A stretch of 64,000 nucleotides of DNA from Dysgonomonas sp. Marseille-P4361. GTDB taxonomy: Bacteria; Bacteroidota; Bacteroidia; Bacteroidales; Dysgonomonadaceae. Every line of letters begins with the position of its first letter. The first letter of the stretch is position 1. The stretch covers positions 558,001-622,000 of the forward strand of contig NZ_OPYL01000001.1 of the NCBI RefSeq assembly GCF_900343125.1. The letters are read 5' to 3'. Of the stretch, positions 47,501-55,519 are shown piece after piece. The notes beneath the pieces are model-generated. The model had not been told where the DNA came from. It worked only from the letters and a program-made list of their open reading frames with translations, and made no database searches. Made by a program: the position numbers and the translations under genes.

Positions 47501-47690
47501 TGATTGTTCCGGTAGATGTTCCAGCCCCTTTTACTGTTACAGCTACCCCAATTAGAGGCTCATTGTTGTTATCGACTACTACGCCCGATACGGAGCTTTT
47601 TTGCGCGAAAATGGAAAACGGAGCAAAAAAGGCCAATAACATCAACAAAATGCTAATTCTTAAGCCTTTTGTACATTGTGTTTTTATCAT
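44511..47690 (-). CDS. SusC-like TonB-dependent transporter (mannan locus)
   Basis: The 1059-residue protein has a signal peptide ending SIFAQ, a carboxypeptidase-regulatory-like domain at about 33-108 (VSGVVVDNNNEPLIGVAVTV), VVVVGYGTQKK at about 113-123, a plug with ANFDIRGMGAPLVIIDGIPR and AAIYGVRSANGVVLVTTKKG, and a long barrel ending LNKTYSLGLSLSF. It has no STN domain, in line with control by the separate regulator at 51413 instead of an ECF pair. It would import mannan oligosaccharides (inference from GH76 and GH92). Confidence 0.95.
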   Translation of the reverse strand: MIKTQCTKGLRISILLMLLAFFAPFSIFAQKSSVSGVVVDNNNEPLIGVAVTVKGAGTSTGTITGIDGDYSISAPTDATLVFSYIGFVTKEEKIGGRSTINVTLETDNIALEDVVVVGYGTQKKVTLSGAVAGVKGSEMLQTRNENPQNMLAGRIAGVRVWQKSAEPGAYSANFDIRGMGAPLVIIDGIPRTTEDFQRLNPNDIEDVSVLKDGSAAIYGVRSANGVVLVTTKKGQEGKMTVSYNGTYTFQKPSGMPVLANAFDAMTIYNEKSMNNINGGSIIYGEDDFEAFRNGTRRSSDWTSLIFSDYSPQTQHDFSFSGGSEKVKYYVGFGYFSQEGFFKTGDLNYNKYNLRSNISAEITKGLSIDVNLSGMADEQNNPYNSSVDIIRNYWKQGVLFPAYADPENTMLNYDGLDLEQNTVAMIDSDVSGYRKYKKKTFQTSASINFDFGKYVDQLKGLSAKALVGYDYRADNNTIFRKEYYQYAYNSNTGGYDQKLFDLSSPNQLKREFFDKQQLLSQFILNYDRTFNKVHKVSGLIGWETQKNDGDNFYARSNLAYGSDQLMAGVEDGQMGSMYTGNNDFYEEAKSALIGRLNYDFAGRYIAEVQFRYDGSSRFAKGHKWGFFPSASAAWRISEEPFFKSITALSFVDQLKVRASYGILGDDLANDWNYEWVPGYVYPATSGNKENGYYNQYAPGYMFGDKFITGISTKGIPNDLISWYKSKSFNIGVDFDGWNGLFGFTFDYFDRRRSGLFARNNAEFPSVIGATAPLENLNSDRHFGLELELRHKNKINDFSYNIKGITTVTRNKYVTAVQNGPYKNSYDRWRHDNLNQRYQGVQFGYESAGRYTNWKDIWYYPIFKERDVLPGDYKYVDWNGDGEISGLDEHPFAFDQTPWLNFSLNLEAQYKNFDLSVLFQGTALGSMEYKEPLYAIWGTNGGGTLEQYLDRWHPVNPTADPYDPATEWVSGYYGYTGRYPKGNSEFNRVSTAYLRLKSVELGYTLPKVKALSSMNLRVFLNAYNLFTLTGVKFVDPEHPDDDLGRMYPLNKTYSLGLSLSF

Positions 47691-47715
47691 AACCGTATTT
47701 ATTTTAATTTACTTT

Positions 47716-49167
47716 TTATTTCTCTAATTCGTATTGAGAAAGGATTGCATATTCTGCAGCAAAAGTGAACGAGAACATCCCTTCTGTATCATTTTTACCT
47801 TTATCGCGATTCCATCCTACAAGTAAGTTCGTTGGAAGAGTTGCATCGTATAGGTGATTGCTATACCCATAATCCAGATTCTTTTGGAAACTGTCGATGT
47901 ATTTAGCGGCAGTATTATGAGAAGAGTATACATCTACATAACTACGCATCAAAACCCCGTTAAACCAGTTGTTGAATCCACTTACTTCGTATGAGTAATA
48001 TCCTGCATGAGTCGCACCTAATTTTGCAAAATAGTTGAAACTAGCATCCGATAAACGTTTTGCATCATCAAGATAAGTGCTGTTTCCTGTTGCTTTGTAT
48101 AGGTCTGCTGCACCCGAAATCATAGTTCCACTATTGTATGAATATGGAGGGTTTTCGCTTCTGGTTAGTCTCGTGTTAGCACGATATGTTACTCCGTCCA
48201 CAGTTTCATATACTATATCACAATTCGGGTCGCAACCGCCTAGCATATCATTGTATATTCCGTCATTTCTCAAAAGGTGTTCCTTTTGCCAGTCGTATAC
48301 TTTTTTAGCGAAGTCTAGGTAGTAATCACTTTTCTTCTCAGTCTTAACTTTGCGCGTCTTTTTGTCGGTAGCATCAATATATCTATGATCAATTACATCA
48401 GATTTCCCTTTGTATAGCTCGTGTAGCCATACCAAAGGACTCACCATAGGACCATTGCTGCAAGAGTGCTTTGTAACATATCCGGGTCCCCAAGGAATAC
48501 CGCCATTCTCATTACCTTCAGAATCACGAGTTGAATCCCAACCATCAAGGACATATTCTGCCAAATACTCTGCTTTTTCAAGAAACTTACTATTGCCTGT
48601 CAGTTTATATGAATGTAGGAGTTCGCGAACAAGCCACATTTGGTCATCGTATACATTTAATACACCTGTAACGTTAGCTCCTCCTTTGTCATTAACACGA
48701 TCGACTGCATATACTGACCATTTTTTTGTCTGAGTGAATGATACCAACTCAAATGTTCCCAGATAGTAATCTGCATTGTCGTATAATTTGCTTAATAAAT
48801 CAGAGTAACGATTGAAGTGCTTGTCGTAAATAGCAGTGTTGCCACTCTCTTTATGAGCTTGTAGGCTACTAAGAATAGCATTGACTGCCTCAATGGAGCT
48901 TGTATACATCCATACACTTCCTTTTTCGTCAGACAAAACATTAGTGTATGGGTTGTAGTATCTGCCCATGGCCATGCCATCTCCTGTAAAATGACAGGAG
49001 ACAGCTTTGTCCATTAGTTGAATAGCACGCAATATATTTTGTTCAGCCAGGTTGTCTGATACGATCGTTCCCTGATCATTTCCTTCTCCTCCTTCTTCAT
49101 TCGAGTTGTCGCTGCAAGCTGCAGTTATGAAGAAACAAGAAATAAGTAGGAATAATATTTTTTTCAT
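47716..49167 (-). CDS. GH76 endo-alpha-1,6-mannanase, lipid-anchored
   Basis: The 483-residue enzyme is a lipoprotein (ITAACSDNSNEEGGEG; the acidic stretch after Cys suits export to the surface). The (alpha/alpha)6 barrel has the GH76 catalytic pair Asp174-Asp175 in VYDDQMWLVRELL, preceded by a W-Y strand (KKWSVYAVDR), and later GGIPWGPGY, YSYNSGTMISGAADLYKATG and WNRDKG. GH76 enzymes cut the alpha-1,6 backbone of yeast mannan; the surface member makes fragments for SusCD. It is 26 bases before SusC in the operon. Confidence 0.92.
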   Translation of the reverse strand: MKKILFLLISCFFITAACSDNSNEEGGEGNDQGTIVSDNLAEQNILRAIQLMDKAVSCHFTGDGMAMGRYYNPYTNVLSDEKGSVWMYTSSIEAVNAILSSLQAHKESGNTAIYDKHFNRYSDLLSKLYDNADYYLGTFELVSFTQTKKWSVYAVDRVNDKGGANVTGVLNVYDDQMWLVRELLHSYKLTGNSKFLEKAEYLAEYVLDGWDSTRDSEGNENGGIPWGPGYVTKHSCSNGPMVSPLVWLHELYKGKSDVIDHRYIDATDKKTRKVKTEKKSDYYLDFAKKVYDWQKEHLLRNDGIYNDMLGGCDPNCDIVYETVDGVTYRANTRLTRSENPPYSYNSGTMISGAADLYKATGNSTYLDDAKRLSDASFNYFAKLGATHAGYYSYEVSGFNNWFNGVLMRSYVDVYSSHNTAAKYIDSFQKNLDYGYSNHLYDATLPTNLLVGWNRDKGKNDTEGMFSFTFAAEYAILSQYELEK

Positions 49168-49177
49168 TATCTACTGA

Positions 49178-50995
49178 TTATTTTAGATCTACACTGTAAA
49201 ATACTAACTTATTTTCGCCAGAATTAGGCTCTACATTATAAACCCCTATAACAATAGTTACATCTTTGCCATTGAATTTTGAGAGGTCATATACAAAAGA
49301 GGCGTATTTTTCAGGTTCTCCAGATCCTCCTGCTTCATGTTTGAATTTCCAACAGCCATTTTCTGCAGCTTTTGCATCTTGTGCAGTGTTAGATAAAGGA
49401 GACAAGTGGGTAACAGTTCCGTTGTTTTCAATAGCGGTCAACTTAAAGTAAGTATAGTTACTGCTGAAATTACGTGTTTTGAATGTAAGCTTATTACTGC
49501 CAGGCATAATCGAAAATTTAGAATACAAATATGCTTCTGGGACCTCTGAGCTTACTTCTGGCTTGTCATTTGTCTTGAGAATATAACCTTCAGAAGGGAA
49601 TACTTCAGGGTCTTTTTTCAAAGGAATCAAAGACCATTCTGATGCGATATGTGCAACGTTGCGCCAAGCACGATATGCATCTTTATAGTTATCTCTATTT
49701 CCACTTATAGGGCTAATTCCTGTAAATGATTTTTTTGTATGAGGCATTGTTGATCTAACTGTTTCTTGAGTTAGTTTCCATCCTTCTACAACTTCAGTTC
49801 CTGGAAGCCAGTTCCATTCTTCAATTTTAGCGTTTGCAAATCGTATAGAACGAAGTACCAATTGTTTCCAATAATCACCTGTCGCTTGGCGGTATGTACC
49901 AATTGCAATAATAACTTCTTTGCCTACGTATTGGCTTAAATCGAAATCAAAGTCTGTATAATTTTCAGAAGCCAATGTCTTAGTGTCGCCAATTTTGACA
50001 GCAGAAGGTTCTGCTTCGGTTAGATCAACTACTTGTACCCCGAAATAAGCAGGAGATTCTGCACTAGCACTATGTGTACGTACTCTTAGAGACATGATCT
50101 TATTGTCTTCGGAAATTAATTTACTTCCGTATACATAAGAGTCGAAGACATCAAGATCTGCCGGGTTTTTCTGATCATTTCCAGAATTACGTATTTGTAG
50201 CGTTGTTCCTTCATTTTGCTCATCCCAAGCCCCCATGAAGCTTAATGTACACATGTAATCACATGCCCAATCCCAATGAGGATAAGCATCTGCATTGCGG
50301 CCACCGCGATATTCGTTATAGTACCATTTGTCGGCTGTGGCTAAATCATCAGCTGTGAGGTTGCGTAGTAGTTCTACTCGTCCCATCATAACATCAGCAA
50401 TGGAGAAAGTTCCTTCAACAAAACTGTCTTTAGATACTTGTCTGGTAATAGATGTATATCCCTCTTTAGAGAAAGTCACAGTATAGTCAGCTTCTCTTAG
50501 ATTTTCGATTACATATTTACCATCATTACCTGTAGTAACCTGAATAGTTGGACTGATACTTACAGTAACACCTTCAAAAGGAGCATTCTGATTTCTAGCA
50601 TCAAGTACTGTACCTACTATCTTCGCAGACGCATCTAGCATTGATGCGCTCGCATTGGCAATAAGATCTGTTCCAAAGCTTTTAGCAGTTACCGTTACAC
50701 TAATCGTTTCCCATCCTGCTTTACTAAAAGTAACACTGTGAGTTTCTACAGAAACATTCTCTACAGAATATTTTCCGTTGGCATCAGTTGCAACTGTTTC
50801 CTCAAGACCAGAAATGGTTACAGTTACACCGGAGATTGGAGTACCTACTTCATCTGTTACAGTACCTGTAACGGTCCCATACTTGTAATTTGCTGATTCG
50901 TCATTGTCATCATCACAAGATGTAGTAATGAAGGATACCATCGTTCCTAATAAGGTCGCGAATAAAAATACCCGCATTTTTTTAATCAATTCCAT
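49178..50995 (-). CDS. surface glycan-binding-type lipoprotein with two carboxypeptidase-regulatory domains
   Basis: The 605-residue lipoprotein (Cys27, then DDDNDE, a surface export type of start) has two carboxypeptidase-regulatory-like sandwiches (GTVTGTVTDEVGTPISGVTV at about 40-115, then GTVLDARNQNAPFEGVTVSI to about 195). Two similar larger domains follow, each ending in a jelly-roll-like block: DFDLSQYVGKEVIIAIGTYR..VLRSIRF and VYDLSKFNGKDVTIVIGVYN..VFYSVDL. Tandem beta-sandwich lipoproteins at the head of such operons usually bind the polysaccharide on the surface (inference). It is the first gene of the minus-strand operon, 10 bases before GH76. Confidence 0.75.
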   Translation of the reverse strand: MELIKKMRVFLFATLLGTMVSFITTSCDDDNDESANYKYGTVTGTVTDEVGTPISGVTVTISGLEETVATDANGKYSVENVSVETHSVTFSKAGWETISVTVTAKSFGTDLIANASASMLDASAKIVGTVLDARNQNAPFEGVTVSISPTIQVTTGNDGKYVIENLREADYTVTFSKEGYTSITRQVSKDSFVEGTFSIADVMMGRVELLRNLTADDLATADKWYYNEYRGGRNADAYPHWDWACDYMCTLSFMGAWDEQNEGTTLQIRNSGNDQKNPADLDVFDSYVYGSKLISEDNKIMSLRVRTHSASAESPAYFGVQVVDLTEAEPSAVKIGDTKTLASENYTDFDFDLSQYVGKEVIIAIGTYRQATGDYWKQLVLRSIRFANAKIEEWNWLPGTEVVEGWKLTQETVRSTMPHTKKSFTGISPISGNRDNYKDAYRAWRNVAHIASEWSLIPLKKDPEVFPSEGYILKTNDKPEVSSEVPEAYLYSKFSIMPGSNKLTFKTRNFSSNYTYFKLTAIENNGTVTHLSPLSNTAQDAKAAENGCWKFKHEAGGSGEPEKYASFVYDLSKFNGKDVTIVIGVYNVEPNSGENKLVFYSVDLK

Positions 50996-51412
50996 ACTAT
51001 CACATTTGAGGATTTAATTGGTTAGAAATTAAAAAGAACATAGATGTTAAAATTATTTTATATTAAAACTTGTTTAGTGAATATCTGTATACGATATTGG
51101 GAGATATTCTTCATGGCTTACTTTAATAAATCTTTCAAAGATTGTATGTTGAGGGTTAAATCTTGGGTTAAAAATGGGTTATAAATATAAAAATCTTATT
51201 AACCTGATTAATTTTAACCCGATGGACTATATCATTTGTAAATAAGCTTTTCAGGTGTTTTTGTTCGTTTATTAACCTATATTCACCTATATTTTGTGTA
51301 TTTTTGCGAAGGCACATAAAGTATTTTTCTTTTTTGTGTTGAAGAGTTCGCTTATGGGCATGATTAGGAGACGATTGAAGTTTTATCTAGGTTAGTGGTT
51401 AGTAGCATATTT
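50996..51412. other. divergent control region of the mannan locus
   Basis: Between the starts of the locus (50995) and its regulator (51413) lie three GGGTTA-type direct repeats and three inverted TTAACC boxes (51153-51279), and a TATTTTTG (-7-like) at 51299 without a clear -33 partner. No gene was seen. Confidence 0.6.
51153..51279. promoter_or_regulatory. candidate operator array (GGGTTAAA boxes)
   Basis: GGGTTAAA at 51153 and 51165 and GGGTTATA at 51176 are 12 and 11 bases apart. Inverted TTAACCT/TTAACCC copies stand at 51199, 51214 and 51273. Repeated half-sites at about one helical turn suit binding of several winged-helix units, as for OmpR/SARP-type regulators such as the one encoded next to it (inference). 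Confidence 0.5.
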
Positions 51413-53899
51413 ATGAGATTATTTTGTGCATTTATAATTTTATGCTTTTTTGTTCCTCAGATTTCTTTTTCTCAAGGATTAAAATTCATTGGAGGAGAGG
51501 AATCTATAGATAAGCGTACTTCTTATAATGTTTTTAGTCGTAGGTCAGTATCTTTTACAGGAGAGTTTGATATTAACTTTAAACTTATTATATATTCTCC
51601 GGGACAGATAGGTCATATTACCCGAATTAAGGATAAAAATAATAATAAAATATATAATCTTTTTTACGATGGTCAGGGTGATCATTGTGTCTTTAGATTA
51701 AATGAAGAAGGGAAAAGTAGCCTGATCATCGCAGAGATTGATAAAAATAAGCTTGCGAGTACAAACTGGCTTGATGTAAATATTGCCTTTGATCTTACAA
51801 ACGATTGTATTATACTAACTATTCATGATAATGCTTTTAAAGCTGATAAAGTCAGCTTACCCAAAGAGTTTGAATCGGAAATATTCTTTGGAAAGAGTGA
51901 TTATATTATTGATGTTCCATCTTTTGCAATAAGAGATCTATCGATAGGTAACAATAGACGATATTCTTTCCCCTTAAGAGAGAGTTCCGGAGATGAAGTG
52001 CATGATAGTGAAAAGAATGTGGTAGGAGATGTATCTAATCCCGAATGGCTGATTAATGATTCTTATAACTGGAGTTTTAAGGCATCATATACATCTAGAA
52101 CTCATGCAGGATCAGATTATAATAAGGCGAAGAATGAAATGTATTACTTTAATAGAGACTCAATCTTTATATATAATACAAAGACAAGTGAAAGGCGAAC
52201 CCTTGTTTTTGAGAACCAATGCCCAGTAGAGCTAAACCTTGCAACAAGCTTCGTTGATGTTGTAAATAATAAGTTGTTTGTATATGAAGTTTATTATAAT
52301 AGGCCATATGAAGGGCCGACTATAGCTAGTCTTGATCTTGGATCAATGCGTTGGACTGTTGAAAGTTATAATAATCTAGGTAAAGAACTGCATCATCATA
52401 GTTATTTCTTTGAGCCATCAAAAAAAGAGTTTGTCATTTTCGGGGGATTTGGTAATATGATTTATAATGGAACATTCTATTCATATAGTCTTACTTCTCA
52501 AACATGGAAGCCCCTGACACAATTTAAAGGAGATAAGATATTTCCAAGATATTTCTCTTCTATAGGATATTCAGAGACTCAAAATGCAGCTTATTTATTC
52601 GGTGGAATGGGGAATGAGTCAGGGGAGTTTATTGTAGGTCGAAAATATTTCTATGATTTTTACAAGATTGACCTTAACAGTAAAGAGATAACAAAGAAGT
52701 GGGAAATCCCATGGAATGGCTATAATGTAGTTCCCGCTAGAGGGCTAGTCTTGTCAGATAGTGCGTCTTTCTATGCGTTATGTTATCCGGAGCATATGTC
52801 CAAGTCGTTTCTTAAACTATATCAGTTTTCTATAGGTGATGGAGATTGTAAGATATTAGGCGACTCTATCCCTATCTATTCTGACAAAATAACCACTAGA
52901 GCGAAGCTGTATTTTGACGATCATTTAAATACTTTGTTTGCTCTTGTACAAGAGTCCAAAGATGACATTTCTTCTTCTATCAAGCTATACGCCTTGGCAT
53001 CACCTCCTATATCAGCGGAAGATTTGGAGAACTATTCTAAAACAAGTACATCATGGAAAGTCTTTTTGATGATAGGAATTGTTGGTATTGTTTGTACTGG
53101 AGGTTGCCTCTTGATATATCGTAAAATATCTAAACGAGAGGTTAAATCTAAAAATAAGATTAAGCAAAGTCTTCTCGATCAGCAGAAGATTAATTACAGG
53201 TCAAATGCAGTCTATTTATTCGGAGAATTTAAAGTGTTTGATAAACGCAATAGGGATATTTCCCATCTATTCAGCTTAAGATTAAAACAAGCTTTTTGTT
53301 TAATACTAAAGTATAGTGATAAGGAAGGCATTACTTCTCAGCGATTGAGTGATAAATTGTGGCCAGGAAAGCCAGAAGATAAAGTGAAGAACTCTAGAGG
53401 AGTAACGATAAATCACCTAAGGAAAGCTTTGAGTGATGTTGATGGTATTGAGCTGATTCATAGTAAGGGGTGCTTTAAGATTGTTCAAACCCCAGAATGT
53501 TATTGCGACTATACTCGATGTATTGAGATTTTATCAGGAGGCATCAATGATGATATGGAGGAATTGCTAGAGATTCTGAATCAAGGGAAATTCCTAAGTT
53601 TCTCTAATCAGGCAATATTTGACTCTTTTAAGTCTTCTGTAGAAAGAATTTTAGAGCCCACTTTGCTAACGGAAATGGAAAAAAGCTTTACAGCTCAAGC
53701 TCATGAAACAACAATTAAGCTTTCTAAGGCAATTTTTAATATAGACCCTCTTAATGATAATGCTCTGTCTTATCAAATAAAGTCATTGCTGGCTTTAAAG
53801 CTTTTAGATGAGGCACAGTTGAGATATCAAACCTTTATTATTGAATACAGAAAGACAATGGGAGATCAGTACCCTTATTCTTTCCAAGACTTGTTATAA
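51413..53899 (+). CDS. membrane one-component regulator: kelch-like sensor, TM, winged helix, BTAD
   Basis: From the ATG at 51413 (828 residues; a GTG at 51395 is possible) the protein has a signal peptide (MRLFCAFIILCFFVPQISFS), a LamG-like N-terminal sandwich, a kelch/galactose-oxidase-like propeller (FEPSKKEFVIFGGFGNMIYNG.., NAAYLFGGMGNES), one membrane helix near 547-567 (WKVFLMIGIVGIVCTGGCLLIY), a winged helix from about 595 (NAVYLFGEFKVFDKRNRD, TSQRLSDKLWPGKPEDKVKN, VTINHLRKALSD) and a C-terminal BTAD-like helical domain. The output is of SARP type, the sensor is extracytoplasmic, and both sit in one chain. It is divergent from the mannan locus, so probably its activator. Confidence 0.82.
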   Translation: MRLFCAFIILCFFVPQISFSQGLKFIGGEESIDKRTSYNVFSRRSVSFTGEFDINFKLIIYSPGQIGHITRIKDKNNNKIYNLFYDGQGDHCVFRLNEEGKSSLIIAEIDKNKLASTNWLDVNIAFDLTNDCIILTIHDNAFKADKVSLPKEFESEIFFGKSDYIIDVPSFAIRDLSIGNNRRYSFPLRESSGDEVHDSEKNVVGDVSNPEWLINDSYNWSFKASYTSRTHAGSDYNKAKNEMYYFNRDSIFIYNTKTSERRTLVFENQCPVELNLATSFVDVVNNKLFVYEVYYNRPYEGPTIASLDLGSMRWTVESYNNLGKELHHHSYFFEPSKKEFVIFGGFGNMIYNGTFYSYSLTSQTWKPLTQFKGDKIFPRYFSSIGYSETQNAAYLFGGMGNESGEFIVGRKYFYDFYKIDLNSKEITKKWEIPWNGYNVVPARGLVLSDSASFYALCYPEHMSKSFLKLYQFSIGDGDCKILGDSIPIYSDKITTRAKLYFDDHLNTLFALVQESKDDISSSIKLYALASPPISAEDLENYSKTSTSWKVFLMIGIVGIVCTGGCLLIYRKISKREVKSKNKIKQSLLDQQKINYRSNAVYLFGEFKVFDKRNRDISHLFSLRLKQAFCLILKYSDKEGITSQRLSDKLWPGKPEDKVKNSRGVTINHLRKALSDVDGIELIHSKGCFKIVQTPECYCDYTRCIEILSGGINDDMEELLEILNQGKFLSFSNQAIFDSFKSSVERILEPTLLTEMEKSFTAQAHETTIKLSKAIFNIDPLNDNALSYQIKSLLALKLLDEAQLRYQTFIIEYRKTMGDQYPYSFQDLL

Positions 53900-53915
53900 C
53901 TCGAATAATATAGAG

Positions 53916-53958
53916 AAAGACAGCAGTCATCTACAAGGATAGGCTGCTGTCTTTTTTT
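53916..53958. terminator. bidirectional terminator
   Basis: AAAGACAGCAG at 53916-53926 pairs with CTGCTGTCTTT at 53944-53954 and a T run follows. It lies between the convergent genes ending at 53899 and 53984. Confidence 0.8.
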
Positions 53959-53983
53959 CGAATATATTGAATTTGTGTTAATA

Positions 53984-55156
53984 TTAGAGCTTCCAGTAAA
54001 CTAAACTAGTCCGGATTGGACTATTCCTAGAGTCTCCCTTTTTTAGAGTCCAGCTGGTAATGTTCGGTCTATGCATTGAGATTATTACTTTTTCTCCTTC
54101 CAAGAAAAAGCCTGCAAGGGTAACGCTGTAACTGTAATCTTGCCAATTAGCATCATATTGTTTGACAACGACTAGATCTAATTCTGCAGAATCTTCTATC
54201 TTGCTAAGGTTGCCATCCTTTTGTAAATAGATGTAAAAAGGAAGTCTATATTGATCATTTACATTTATTCGCCCATACAAGCGTATAGAAAAAGCATAAC
54301 TCCCTGTTTCGTTTATCTCAATTTCTTCGAAGGGAACCTTTGTAGCTCCGGACGGGTCGCCATTGCTGGGTCTTGTTGCTGAAATTTCTTGATCCTTTGT
54401 TAAATTTTTCACATATACAGAAACAATATCTCCACTTCCGATTGAAATATTGCTACATGTTTCTCCTAAAAAATTAATATTAAAATTTGTTGTTGTTGGA
54501 GTTGACACTGATGGAGTCCCAAATATGCGGTAAGTTACCTGTCCTCCACCTAGGGATAACTTACCTTCCACTCTTTCCATATACAATCCATTTCCTATAG
54601 AAACAGGATCTGTTCCGGTGTACGATCCTCCATTACCTCCTAGATAAGGAACAGTAAGAAGTCCTTCGAAAAATTGGTTCTCTTTATATTCGTTTGGAGA
54701 CATTGTCTTACTTTTACACATTAGAGAAGATATCTCTGGTTGGATAACCGGACTATTATCTATTTTTCTCCACTCTTTTCCATCCCAAATATGTAAGCCT
54801 TGAAGGAAGACACTTGATGCATTGACATTATATACAATTAGTCCAATATGTTCTTTATCCTCTTCCGACTTAGAGTACGCAACATTACCTATTTTATAAC
54901 CTCCATTTCCATCGTCTTCAAACATAGGAAAGAGATTATTATTGTCAGTTAGGTTAACTCTAGGATGTAATAGCCCTTTTTCTGCTGTGGAGTTGTCATT
55001 AGAAGGGTTCTGAGGTGTATGTTCTTTGATTTCCAACAGAACCCCTTTGTTTGGTTCTATTCCAGAACCAATCGTCACTTGTGCATTGGTCTTTTCGAAT
55101 GAGTACAATGAGAAGACTAGGGTAAGTAAATAAACTGATTTTTTTAAATTTTTCAT
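53984..55156 (-). CDS. secreted module protein with a non-FISUMP C-terminus
   Basis: The 390-residue product has a signal peptide ending KTNAQ and the shared module (VTIGSGIEPNKGVLLEIKEH, GLLHPRVNL, HIGLIVYNV, GLHIWDGKEWRKID). Its C-terminal 240 residues are beta-rich and lack FISUMP marks. EGLLTVPYLGGNGGSYTG and the later YRIFGTPSVSTPTTTNFNINF with a Cys nearby resemble beta-sandwich repeats in secreted Flavobacteriia proteins. The end is VYWKL with no known sorting tail. ATCACACAATG is at the start, and the divergent neighbour is an AraC-type regulator gene, repeating the arrangement of the other module genes. Confidence 0.82.
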   Translation of the reverse strand: MKNLKKSVYLLTLVFSLYSFEKTNAQVTIGSGIEPNKGVLLEIKEHTPQNPSNDNSTAEKGLLHPRVNLTDNNNLFPMFEDDGNGGYKIGNVAYSKSEEDKEHIGLIVYNVNASSVFLQGLHIWDGKEWRKIDNSPVIQPEISSLMCKSKTMSPNEYKENQFFEGLLTVPYLGGNGGSYTGTDPVSIGNGLYMERVEGKLSLGGGQVTYRIFGTPSVSTPTTTNFNINFLGETCSNISIGSGDIVSVYVKNLTKDQEISATRPSNGDPSGATKVPFEEIEINETGSYAFSIRLYGRINVNDQYRLPFYIYLQKDGNLSKIEDSAELDLVVVKQYDANWQDYSYSVTLAGFFLEGEKVIISMHRPNITSWTLKKGDSRNSPIRTSLVYWKL

Positions 55157-55519
55157 TGTGTGATTTTGCTATTAATGTTTTCTCTTATGTAATGTGTGCT
55201 TATATTGTGTTTGTAGAAAGATCCTTTGTCTATCTGCCCGGAGGGTAGTTTTGTGTTTAGGCATTATTGCAAAGGTACTTCTTCGTCTTTTTAATTCATT
55301 TTTTCGCTTCCTACCCCAAGGACTCTAGCCTGTTTAGAATAAGTCATATTAATAATATGTGTGTATTAATCTGCTTATAATAAGAAGTTTGTCTGTTTGT
55401 GTCAAATTTGCTATTTGGATTATTATTGTCTGTTCTTTTTTTACTTTAATCATGGAGCTACACCAAAAAAGGAGTATTTTTGCTTATTGTTCTTGATTAC
55501 ATACACACACATATACACA
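55157..55519. other. divergent control region of module gene and AraC regulator
   Basis: The 363-base region ends in an ACA-rich leader, ACATACACACACATATACAC, directly before the ATG at 55520. GCATTATTGCAAAGG near 55261 faintly resembles the boxes at 15111. Nothing else was seen. Confidence 0.45.

Noticed and set aside
8359-55156. Type IX secretion tails on the module proteins
   Set aside because: The C-termini (RCKKDD, RCKRD, VYWKL, MPKP) show no gliding-type or CTD sorting domain; export beyond the signal peptide is unknown.
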